Positions 20,689 through 30,716 of a stretch of DNA of 64,000 bases are shown piece by piece; the first letter of the stretch is position 1; each line of letters opens with the position of its first letter. The position numbers and the translations under genes are program-made. This DNA is from Macrolepiota albuminosa (taxonomy: Eukaryota; Basidiomycota; Agaricomycetes; Agaricales; Agaricaceae): NCBI GenBank assembly GCA_027475525.1, contig JAMWFC010000115.1, positions 1,640,847-1,704,846 on the forward strand, in the 5' to 3' direction. The notes under the pieces were generated by a model, which had not been told where the DNA came from, ran no database searches, and worked only from the letters and a program-made list of their open reading frames with translations.

Positions 20689-23600
20689 ATGGCTCCTCGC
20701 CTGAACAAACGCCAGCAGCGTGAGCTCGAGGAACTCTCCGCCCTAGGTGCAGGCGCTAGGCCTTCGTCCGATGCTATAACTGATGAAGAGGAGATGGTGA
20801 TGGAGTCGAAGCCGGCTGTCGGGTTTTCCAGTCGGGTGCGTGATTTGAAGTACTAGGCTGTGAGTCAACGCGCCTGAAGTATATGGGCTAGTTTCTGTTG
20901 GAAGAAGAAGTCAATGAGAGGGGAGGAGAAGAGGATGAGGAAGATGAAGCGGTACCGGTTGCATCTAAACGCAAGGTACGTTTCGGTCACTAAATGTTTC
21001 AACCCGATTCTGACGTGCGCGTGTCGCCTCGCAGAAAAAGAAGAACAAAAAGAAAATAGACGCGCAGGTCTCTATACCGAAGCTCCTGCCGAAGAATGAG
21101 AAAAAAGCCGCAAAACGCGCAAAAGCAAAGGAGAAAAAGACGGGAGAGGACGAGCTCGAACAGGCGTTGGCTGAATTATCGCTCAAGTACGTCTTTTCCT
21201 TTTCACTATCCTTATTCATCCTGGAATACTTATCTTACATCAGGTATCCTTCCGCTGCATCCTCAACATCAACCGGGTCTCACGCACCCCTCCCACCGCC
21301 GAACACGCTGAACAACCTCCTTGCTGTCTCCCTCGCCCACCTTGACTCTGCAGCCGAAATGCGCAAATTCTTTGGCTCCAGAGTCATCTCATCCTCCACA
21401 GATCCTTCTTCCACGCCCGGACACTCCCGGAACCCTCGACGTGCGGCAGCGATCAAACAGAAGTCGAACCTGACGAGACCACAGCCAGGGTGGTGGAGCG
21501 CGAGTCAGAGGGAAGGATTGTCCATCAGGAGCTTGGATGTTGCAGAGGTGAGGGAATTGGAGGGTAGACGGGGGTGGAATGAGGAGGACGGAAAAGCGAG
21601 AGGGGAGGAGAAGTGGTGGACGGTGGAGTATAGTCAGAGATATAAGAGCTTGACGAAGCTGTTTATCCAGGCTGTTATGAGCGGACGTGTGTCTTATCTT
21701 TTTCGTCGATTCTCTCATGTGCTGATCCATGATATCACACTATGATAGACCCCGACGCATTATGGGAAGTCCAACGCAAGCTCCCCTGGCATGCTGATAA
21801 CCTCCTTCAACTAGCGGAAGTGTACCGCCATCGCGAGGGTACGTTTTTCGTCTCTTTTCTCACTTTCTGCCTCCTAAGTTCAGTTGCACACCATGCATAG
21901 AATACGCACAAGCCGTCGACTTTGTCGATCGTGCTCTATTTACATATGAGCGTGCCTTTATCGGTGCCTTCACCTTCACGACTGGCACAAATAGGCTCGA
22001 CTTTGACCGTGTTGAAAACCGCCCCTTCTTCCTCGCTCTCCATCGACAAATCACGTATGTCCCTCCCTTTGGAATCCCGAGACAACGTCGCACTGACTTA
22101 CGAACAGTGACCTCCAGCGCCGAGGGTGCACCCGCACCGCCTTCGAGTTCTCCCGACTCCTTTATGCGCTCGACCCACACTCTGACCCACACGGTGCAGT
22201 TTTTCATCTTAATCTATTGGCAGTGAAGTGTGGAATGGGGGAGTGGCTGGTCGATGTATTTGATTATTTTGATCGAGTGCGTGAGGGACAGGAGCGGAAG
22301 GAACAGGATGAGCAGAAGGAGGGAGGAAGGGGAGCGTGGGGGATGTGGGGAAGGGGAACTGACAAGGATTATGAGAGGAAGAGGATGGATCCGAGTTTGC
22401 TTCCTGGATGGGCGTATGCGAAGGCGTTGGTGTTGAGGATTGCGGAGGGGGTGAGTGTTCAGTTTCTCTTCTATTATCTTTCCTCCCCTTGGCTTTCTGT
22501 GGAGACGTTGACGTATATTTTCAGGATCACGCGAATTCTACATCTCCTAGTGCAAAGGCGCTGGAAGAAGCTATACGATCGTTTCCAGAGGTCGTACCAC
22601 TCCTTGCGGATAAACTGGAAGTTGCTCTGCCTGGGTATATACGCTCGCATCAGAGCTTCCGAGTTTATACAGATACCGGGTACGTCGTCCTTCTGTTCTC
22701 CATACCGCAAATCACGATGTTAACATACCACTGGTGCTACGAAGAAACCTCTCACCCTCACATGCAGCGCTACAAGCTCTAGCGCACATGTACACTACCC
22801 ACTCCTCCGCACCTTGGAAGGACCCCTCATCCTCTTTCCTCCCTTCTTGGTTCCTCTCCACAACTACCGACCTCTTTCCCTCTCTACCTACAAGTTCTCT
22901 CCCCGCCACACCCCGGCGCACAGCCCTCCTGTCTCTCCTCTCCAACGTGGAGATACAGCGCACACTGGTCCGGCACATTATGGTTCTCGAAGGAACGCAC
23001 CGGCGTCTGCTGAGCTTTTTGCCGAAAGACATCTTGACGGGTCAGTCAGGAGAAGGAGCGGGATTGGCCTGTGACCCTGTGCCGCCGGGGACTAGCGTGA
23101 GTCGGTACGATGATGTCTACTTTGAAGGGGTAGAGGACGTATTTGCGTGGAGTGGGAGAGGGGGAAGACGCGGTGGAGGCGGTGCGGTGGATGAGGAGGA
23201 TGGGAGGATGCTGGAGATGATCATTCGGGATCGCGAGGTGAGGGAAAGGGTTCTGGTGAGTGCTTATATTCTGTGTCTGGTTTTTGCGAGGGTTAGATGC
23301 TGATACGTGGAATGTGTAGCAATTTTTGAGAGGGTTGAGAGGGCAGTTCCCTGGTGGCCTTCGGGAGATGCTCGAGAGGATTGGACCGGAGGCGGTGGAG
23401 GATGTGTTGGGACAGGTACAGGGATTGATTGTTGGGGAAGAGGATGGGGAAGAAGGGATGCCAGGAGCATTTGCAGCGGCTGGTGCTTTAGGTGGTGCAG
23501 TGGCAGTGATGGAGGACGAAGGTGCAGGTGTAGCTCCAGCTGAACCTGAGCCTGCGCCTACACGTGAAGAGCCCCCTATGCAGGAGCAAGAAGGTGAAGA

Positions 23601-23838
23601 GAACGACGAGGAATCAGAGGAGGAGCTTACGGTAATTCCCCTGCGAGTGTTCTTTTTGGAAGGTACTAACGTATATACTTAGGGAATACAGAGGATATTT
23701 AGGAACGTTCTTGGGAGGTTTTGGAATGGTGCTATCGGTGTTGCTGGGGATTCGTCTGATGATGAGGACGATGTCGAGGTTAGAGAACAAGGGAGTGGGC
23801 AGAGGAGAGAAGATGGAAACAGTGATGGTGTTGATTAG
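20689..23838 (+). CDS. TCF25/Rqc1 homologue (ribosome quality control), 11 exons
   Basis: Exons 20689-20835, 20892-20975, 21035-21186, 21244-21686, 21749-21838, 21901-22054, 22108-22450, 22525-22679, 22745-23255, 23320-23631 and 23683-23838 join in phase to encode 848 residues. The N-terminus is MAPRLNKRQQRELEELSAL, then an acidic and a Lys-rich segment. The central TCF25 domain has WWTVEYSQRYKSLTKLFIQA, LPWHADNLLQLAEVYRHREE, DFVDRALFTYERAF, and RTAFEFSRLLYALDP. The C-terminal region holds SFLPKDILTGQS and acidic repeats. Yeast Rqc1 and human TCF25 belong to the complex that ubiquitinates stalled nascent chains on 60S subunits with Ltn1 and Rqc2. No frame breaks, so probably functional. The acceptor of intron 8 (CGAAG at 22744) was chosen because it keeps frame. 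Confidence 0.88.
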
Positions 23839-23953
23839 ATGTGCGTTAGCCCAAAAGACTGATTTCTGATTAAGTGGATGAATTTTTGTCTTTTATGCAA
23901 ACCGGAGAAGTGCACGGGCATGGTTGTGTCATGCGATTATTAAAATGAATCAT

Positions 23954-25754
23954 CTAGGATGACGACAGTAACATGATATCAATATCGACAAGAGAAGGCA
24001 ACTCGCGCTTTCCGTAGACTAAATCCCGGAAGCAAGACGGAGTCAACACCAGATCCATAGGCCTTTCATCGACAACAATCTCCGAATGAAGGGAAGATAG
24101 CACCTCATGAATCTTCGGGCGATGAGATTGCTCAAAAGACCAGCAGGATTCCATCAAGGCCCAGATATCTTCCGTCAACCCCCTAACTGTCCATGCGTTG
24201 TCGAAGTGATCTGGCTGTGGAAGATGTTCGCCAGACAACACTTGAGATATCACGGAACTGTCATCATCTATATCGTGGAAAGGAGAATTGTGGGTGAAGA
24301 TCTGCAATCTGGTTATTCGGAGTAGGCGATTTTGATCGAAATTTGGGTCTTCACCTCATAGGCGACGCAAGCAAATGCGTAGATATCACTGGCCTTAGTT
24401 TCAGGCCTCCTTGAAGCTTCCGTGATGCGCAACAACTCTGGGGCTTGCCAACGACTCATAGATTTGATTGATGTCAACGATTCATCTGTGATAATGGTTG
24501 ATTCGAATCCGAAATGAGCGAGACGCGCCCTTGCACATTCATCCACATAAATATTGGTCTGTTGTAAGTATTTCAGACCATGATCTAGTGACAACGGCTC
24601 AAAATACCCCTTTCACTTCGCCATGGACAATGTCATTGTCGTGGAGGTAAGCAATTCCAGTAGCCACGTCATGAAGCTGTAAGCTATCAGCAATGTGAGT
24701 CAAGGATCAGACAGGCTTAACTTTACCAAAAGAGTATGATCTTCAGGAGGACATATTGTGAGGAACTGGACTATGGTGCCATTTTCCATCCATGGAGAAA
24801 CGATATGCATATATGATTAGGAGTAATGCAGTCCAAATACAGGTAATAGATTCGTGTGAGATAGCTGGCTCCACAGAATAAAAAGGTCGGTGAAAATTTC
24901 CTATTGAGTATTTGACTATCAATCGGAAAGACTGCTCAATCTGAGAGGGTACCTTCACATGTGACCCATTTTTAATGTTTTTATGAAATCGAAGGGGTTT
25001 TAGACCAACGGTTCGCCCCATAAAGTTGCATTTGTAGTAACGGGGCGGGGATTCCTTGGCAGCAAGAGCAGGAATTTCCATCTCGATGTTTTCAATGATG
25101 TAACATCTTGGCACTAGTCCTGACCTTTTCGAAAGCTCTTGCGCTACCATGATAATATTCTGTCTGAAATCAGAAGTGATACCAGATATATCGATAATCT
25201 CAGAAGTTGGTGTGAATAAAAGACGGATACTAGATGAGGATGGACCTTACTGTCTGGAATGCATCAAGAAGTTTCTGCGCCTTCGTGCCTTGACACTCTA
25301 GTAATTTCTTTAACTGCGTATCTTCATCGAAAATTGCACCCAGACGAGTAATAAGATGACCCATGTTAGTCAAAGTAGCTCCTTGATCAGAATATCTTTT
25401 TTTTTCATCATTCAACAGATGGATTGATGATGATTGAAGCAAATTAAGAGGAAGTGTGATGCCGGTTCTCTTGGGATCCTTTGCAACCTCAAATCGCGAC
25501 CGTAACGTCAACGCCGTGTCCTGTGGCCTCGGTGGTGACATGATCTGAGAAACACTCTGTACACGACGTTGAACAGCCCCTAGGAATTGTGAGTTCGACA
25601 ATCTATTACAGTCGATTTTACCAGTACCCTGAGAATTCTGGAACTTTTTTCCCCGCGAGGCAGAACCAGTCGGAACATGCGGTTCGTTGTACAACATTAG
25701 CTTGTCTAAAACTCTCGTTGACATAGTTTTGGATTCGGACAGTGCTTTGGTCAT
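23954..25754 (-). pseudogene. Protein kinase-like gene with lost catalytic residues and a stop
   Basis: The ATG at 25754 starts a Ser-rich N-terminus and a helical segment (KKLLECQGTKAQKLLDAFQ) characteristic of a large Agaricomycete kinase family. The kinase lobe follows in several exons. The N-lobe retains SQLSHTNLLPVFGLHY and SPWMENGTI but has an in-frame TAA between them (near 24830). The catalytic loop reads IVHGEVKGTNIYVDE (Glu in place of HRD Asp) and the Mg-binding motif reads LAHFGF (His in place of DFG Asp). The C-lobe (SRWQAPELLRITEA, DIYAFACVAYE, LMESCWSFEQSHRP) is well preserved. The glycine loop is unrecognisable. Best read as a decaying kinase; a readthrough or splice variant could only give a pseudokinase. 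Its ATG overlaps the stop of the next gene (ATGA). Confidence 0.65.
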
Positions 25755-26927
25755 CGATGCACGAAAATAATGAGGAGAGAACTGCGGGATAGTGCGCTCG
25801 TATTAAGTTGATTGAGAACAGAATTCATTGTTGGCCTATCATTTGGTTCTGCTCTCCAGCACCCCTTCATAATTGACCAAATTTCTGCAGTTAGGCCCCA
25901 GGACTTCCATGGCGGGCTTGAGCTCGGTGGCGGACTCGGCCGAACTCCCTTGACTGCGACATGGTACATAACGGCAGCATCATTTGGAAGGTGATCCAAT
26001 GGAATACGGCCAGTAAAGATCTTTGGTACGTCAGCCCTGTCAGTGTCAAGGTCCCATAGCTTACCTCATAACAGACGCATGCCCATGCGTAAGCATCGCT
26101 TGGTTTGCTATTTTTTATATCAAAGTCATCCTGCAATGGAGGTAATTTAGGCCCCGAGCGACTCCAACGGCCTACAAATAGATTAAGGTGAGCCAAGTAT
26201 GATGTGCGTGATAAGAGAATTGAACACAAGCGGAAGGCGAAGAACTTGGGGATTATCCTTGAGATACTTGCTTATATTTCCATTTTTCATCCAAGGTGCG
26301 ACAAGACATGGTCGATCTTGGAAACGATAAAGTCCATACACTGGGAGAATATTAGGATGGCTTAACTGTCGCCAGAGAATGGCCTCCTTCCAGAAATGCT
26401 AAAGATAATTCATAAGCGGTCACAGCTATCGTATTCATCAAAATGTAAACGACCTTCAGGACTAGCTGTTTGTCCATGGTCTCGAAAACACGCATAACTT
26501 TGATGCAGACACATCGTCCTTGATAGCTTCCCTTGTAAATATCGGCTTGTCCACCAGCTCCGGCTTGTTTTGCGTGCTCAATTCCATTCATAAGCTCATG
26601 ACACACTGGGTATAAACCTGTCTTGGCTGAGATTCGTTGGGTCGACACAGTGACGTGCTTCCGTAGTTGTTCATCCAAACCTGGCTGGTCCAAGAGCTGA
26701 AGAACAATCATGAGCAGAAAACATTCATTAAAAATACAAGATCATGAACCCATTGGAATAAATCTAGCAGTTCTTGTGCGTCCCGTCCCTGAGAACGTAA
26801 AAGTCGCTTGAGAGACTCTTTTTGCGTGATCAACGGCGTAAGTTTGGTTATAACGCTTGAATACGTAGTATCCATGTGAAGTGAGGCTAAGATGGTCCTG
26901 ACGGAATCGAGACACCCGTACAATCAC
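25751..26927 (-). pseudogene. Second protein kinase-like gene lacking the catalytic segment
   Basis: Same family as its neighbour. It has the helical segment (KRLLRSQGRDAQELLDLFQ), LLDQPGLDEQLRKHVTVSTQR, a kinase N-lobe with AGAGGQADIYKGSY (glycine loop) and VCIKVMRVF (VAIK Lys), then EAILWRQLSHPNILPVYGLY and APWMKNGNISKYL. After ARGLNYLHC the sequence jumps directly to DDFDIKNSKPSDAYAWACVCYE. The catalytic loop, DFG and activation segment (about 60 residues) are absent, and the junction shifts the frame. C-lobe motifs (TGRIPLDHLPN, MKGCWRAEPNDRP) remain. The 5' end lacks a convincing ATG. This is a pseudogene by internal deletion. Confidence 0.65.
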
Positions 26928-26929
26928 GC

Positions 26930-28043
26930 AGTCGAGTTTCTAACAGCAGATAAAAGGCAGTGCAAGTGAAAACAATCGTATATCTCTGAAGAATAGTACC
27001 TCTGAATTTAGGCTCCACAATGCTTTACCGACGATCTTTTGATGATAGGTCAGCGAGGAACAGAAAAGAATATGGGAGTAATAGAAAAAGATATACGCAG
27101 GATAGACAGCGGATTAAAAGGTCGAGTTGTTTATGCAAGTCGTCGATGTCAACGTGGCCGATGAAAGCGCATTCTTACGTGAACAGAACACATGCGAAAA
27201 AGTACTTTTCCTACAGGAGTCCGGATACTTATTGGAGCAAAGGTGGTAATATCACCATCCTCAGCTCTAATGTAAGTAATCGCTAATCCTTGAAACTGAG
27301 TAGAGGTTGATGGATGTTAGAACAAGGGATTGTTCAACGTATCTTCCATTTTTTGCTTCCCCTGTATTGAAGTTTGTGCAATTTGTTTCAACTCGCGCCA
27401 AGAGCAGATCGGTGTTACAAGACCACGTCACGAAACTGGACGGATTACATATGTAGAAAAATTCTGTGCATCAACAACTGGGAAATGATTTGTCCGTGAG
27501 TCCTACCTTGAGCACCTGATCAGAGACTTTATATAGCTATATTGCAACTATAGCCGTCATAGTAAGATGAAAGGAGACGTTTCCGACAGTTCAAAAGAAT
27601 TGCGTAATGGGGTTTGGGGTTGGAATCGAGGATCTACAAGTGTGTTAGCCTCAGGTAATCGGTTAAGGAGAGGTGTTGAATAGCTACACGATTCGTTGAT
27701 ATGAAGGGTACCCTAGTCAAAGCTCTTAGTTAATTGTTTTTACAACTTATAGGAACGAGAGCTTTCATGCGACACTTCGAATAAAACCAAGATTTGAGTA
27801 CATTCGGGTTTTAGAATGGTTGCATGTGTATACGACAATAGTTGAATTATTCCAAAGCAAGAACTTCGTCCATAGCTGTACTAGAAAGAGAGTTAGTGGA
27901 AGTAAAAATGAAGGGAAATAGCAATAAAGGTAAAGAAAGAAGGGCAGAAACCCTATAAAGAGAGTCAGTGGATATAAAAATGAACGACAAATAGCGATAG
28001 AGAAGGATAAAGAAGGGCAGAAATCCTAGAAAGTCGATGAAAA
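26930..28043. other. Intergenic; no gene recognised
   Basis: Apart from the tandem repeat at 27888-28030 nothing was identified. Confidence 0.45.
27888..28030. repeat. Two-copy tandem repeat, about 72 bp per unit
   Basis: AGAGAGTTAGTGGAAGTAAAAATG ... GAAGGGCAGAAACCCTA is followed at once by AGAGAGTCAGTGGATATAAAAATG ... GAAGGGCAGAAATCCTA. The units are diverged and purine-rich, lying just downstream of the Rab gene stop; possibly part of its 3' region. Confidence 0.6.
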
Positions 28044-29433
28044 TCAAGAACTGCAACATGTCGTCCTGGTGTTTTCCTGAGTTCTCTGCAAAAGGCTAAT
28101 TTGCACAATATCTCCAGCACTCGAGTCCGGAATATGCATGTGTTGTGCCTTGAGGCGCTCTTCGTATTCACGCCTCCTGACTACCTGCCGTGCAATATAT
28201 TCAAATACTTCCGGGACGCCTGCACCTGTCTTAGCCGAGGTAAAGAAGAGTCTGGGACCTTGAGCAGGCGGAGGTGGAAAAACTACATCAGCATCGTCCA
28301 CTCCGTGCGTCGTGTCAGCGGTGACGGAGCTGTGGGTGGCCCTACTGTGCTCGCGGGCGAAGAGGCGCGGGGTGATAGTTGCTATACTGCCAGAGCTCGC
28401 ACTATGTGTTGAATTAGAGAAAGAGGACATTGGTCTGCCACGGACGCTTGGATACGGGCTAGGAGAAAGAGCGAGAGATGAAGATGAAAGGGATGGAGAG
28501 GACCAGGGCTCAGGAGAGCTACGAGCTGATTGATAGACGTCGAAGAGGGAGGAAGATGGCGTGTGGTAGAGTGTAAGTGTCGTGTGAGTGGTGGACATCG
28601 TGCCACTGTAGAATTGCGATGCAGATCGAGAGCGTGACTTGGAGAGGTGGTGGGCTGGAGAACGAGAAGTAGAATGATCCTGATGACTCTTCGAGTGTGA
28701 GTTCGAAGCGATTGTGATGGAGTCAGATCGGTGTGGGTGGACTTGACGAGGTCTGGTGGGACATTCGACCACTTCTAGAGGTCGTATAGTGGTATGCGAC
28801 ATGGATAAATTATGTGTATCAGGTTCTTCACGAAGAAGATCGGAATGAACATTTCCTCGTGATACTGAAGGGGGAACAAGCTGGGCCAAAAACGACATAG
28901 CCTCCTCTTCCGTTACACGTTCCTCGCCCGAGTCGAGATCTGTTTTATTGCCCACGACAACACAACAGAAGTCTTCCATGTCCTCATCTGCTAATGGAGC
29001 TTGGTTTCGAAATTCGGCCCACCACTTGGTCAACGCCGTCATCGTCGCGGGTGCGTTGACATCGAACATAAGCAACGCGGCATCAGCGCCTCGAAAGAAC
29101 GCTTTTGATAGCCTTGAGAATCGCTCCTGCCCAGCAGTATCCTGTTACAAAAGGTGAATCCGATGAATTAAATTCAGATTACTCTTGTTACACACCCAGA
29201 TCTGCAGTAATATCTTATCGGTCGGATTTCTCGGATGAGGAATAGTCTTGACGATGAAATCTGCTCCGATAGTGTTCCTATAGCCAGTAGAGAACTGGCC
29301 CGAGATATACTACGCATCATGGACACAATCAAATACGGAACGATGCACAAGAAATATGATGACTCACTTGGCTTCGCAGACTAGTCTTACCCACGCCAGA
29401 CGCGCCGATGACGACGAGCTTTACTGTGGGCAT
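28044..29433 (-). CDS. Rab-family small GTPase with a long Ser-rich insertion
   Basis: Exons 29433-29368, 29309-29196 and 29141-28044 (introns 58 and 54 bp) give 425 residues. The G1 box is GASGVGKTS (residues 10-18), G3 is DTAGQE (61-66), G4 is NKTD (125-128) and G5 is TSAK (361-364). The C-terminus CCSS fits double geranylgeranylation by Rab GGTase, so the protein should cycle on membranes. About 230 residues lie between G4 and G5, against about 25-30 in an ordinary Rab; the extra part is rich in Ser/His/Arg and looks disordered. The gene is intact. Rab7/Ypt7-like is possible, but I would not assign a specific subfamily. Confidence 0.85.
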
Positions 29434-29485
29434 CGTGCTGGTTGTCGTCTTCGGCGTCCGTTAGCATGAATGAACCCACAGTAAC

Positions 29486-29514
29486 CGTGATTGCACTTGT
29501 CAATTGCAATCACG
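29486..29514. promoter_or_regulatory. Perfect 10-bp inverted repeat upstream of the Rab gene
   Basis: CGTGATTGCA, a 9-bp loop, then TGCAATCACG, about 55-80 bp upstream of the Rab ATG. It could be a binding site for a dimeric factor or an RNA hairpin in the leader; role unknown. Confidence 0.45.
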
Positions 29515-29515
29515 T

Positions 29516-30129
29516 TTTCGACAGGGAAGGGCTGTAGACAAACACGACCACATTAAGGGGATAATCACGCTTTCATTTGCACCCTTAAGATATTCTTGTA
29601 CTATGTAAGTCCGTCCCTTGTTGTCTCCTATAATTGTCGGTCCGCCACGTTAATTTTAAAAAATGTACGGTTATGCAAGTGCCGTTAATAAACGTGTACT
29701 TGGAAACGTATTCGTTCAACCTTCCTAATTGTCGCTTGAGATTGTAGCTTGAGATTGGCAGAGGCGCCACACCAATCCTTTCGAGATTATCATCCGTTAA
29801 ATTCCGGAAAATCATGCCTTAAATGTCCCGTATCACTCCACGTCGTCTCAACCTAACTAAAGTTAACAACGTTCAGATCACTCCGGGACCCCGGTCAACG
29901 GAACTTGTAACGCTTGATTAAAAGCTCAAAAGCTTGACCCTTGATCTTTTCTCTTGTTAAGGCTTCACGCCGTATAGATTTCCCATGGAATCATATTCAA
30001 GGTCTTATCCATCAACCATGTTGACGCAATGTGGGACAAGCGAAGGACGTGGACCTATGAGAAAAGCGTAAGTCAGCTCTATAAGCCCGTAGTGAACACG
30101 ATAAGCAGGGACTGTAAGACCAGACCCAA
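29516..30129. other. Intergenic; no gene recognised
   Basis: No supportable gene. A 13-bp tandem (GCTTGAGATTGTA, GCTTGAGATTGG) lies near 29732-29757. Confidence 0.45.
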
Positions 30130-30312
30130 ATACCTACGAGACAGTAAAATAATCCTCAGTGAACTGTCTTGGTGACAGATGACAACTGAGTTGATCATAC
30201 CTACGAGACAGTAAAATACTGTCCAATAATGTACAATCAGTATAGAAGAATTAAACAACATTTACATACTCACATCCTCAGTGAACCGTCTTGGTGACAG
30301 ATGACAACTGAG
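30130..30312 (-). repeat. Intron-present/intron-absent repeat pair, locus 3
   Basis: Read on the minus strand: E1 (30312-30274, 39 bp), a 55-bp GTGAGT...GGACAG segment (30273-30219), E2 (30218-30197, 22 bp), a 6-bp spacer GATCAA, then E1 (30190-30152) fused exactly to E2 (30151-30130). One mismatch in 61 bases. A perfect 13-bp inverted repeat (TCACATCCTCAGT / ACTGAGGATGTGA) spans the 5' site. GACAGTA-TTT-TACTGTC, a perfect 7-bp hairpin, spans the 3' site. Confidence 0.82.
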
Positions 30313-30716
30313 GATGTGAAGTCGCGCAATTACGTCTTTATACTCAAGATCATGTGACCACGTAGACTAACTGACCTAATAGCATACCGTCCGTCTAACA
30401 GGGACCTCTGAAGAAACAGAAACGTGAGGGAGGCTTTCCCTCCAATGTTTGTCCATATGGACTAGGCGCGTGTTCTCTTACCCACACAGAACAGAAATCA
30501 CGCACAGAAGAAATTCAGGGTATGGTCACTGAGCAGTACGCACCTCACGGAACTGAGGTGTGACCAATGTATGATGAATAATCATATAGGAGTGCACATG
30601 GGCCAGCGAAGGAGATGTATCTGCAACTGCATCGCGAGAAGTATTCTCGTGATAACGAAATGAACTCAATATCCTTCCAATCACACAATTTTCAAATTCT
30701 CGACTTCGGCTGCTCC
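30313..30716. other. Intergenic; one nested hairpin, no gene
   Basis: Around 30523-30566 GGTCAC...GTGACC encloses CCTCA...TGAGG, a nested hairpin ending in ACTGAGGTGTG that resembles the 5' halves of the repeat-pair loci, but no second copy follows. Confidence 0.4.

Noticed and set aside
30197..30312. HAC1/XBP1-type (Ire1) unconventional splicing at the hairpin-borne junctions
   Set aside because: The junctions lie in stems rather than in the 7-base loops Ire1 cuts, and the ends are ordinary GT...AG.
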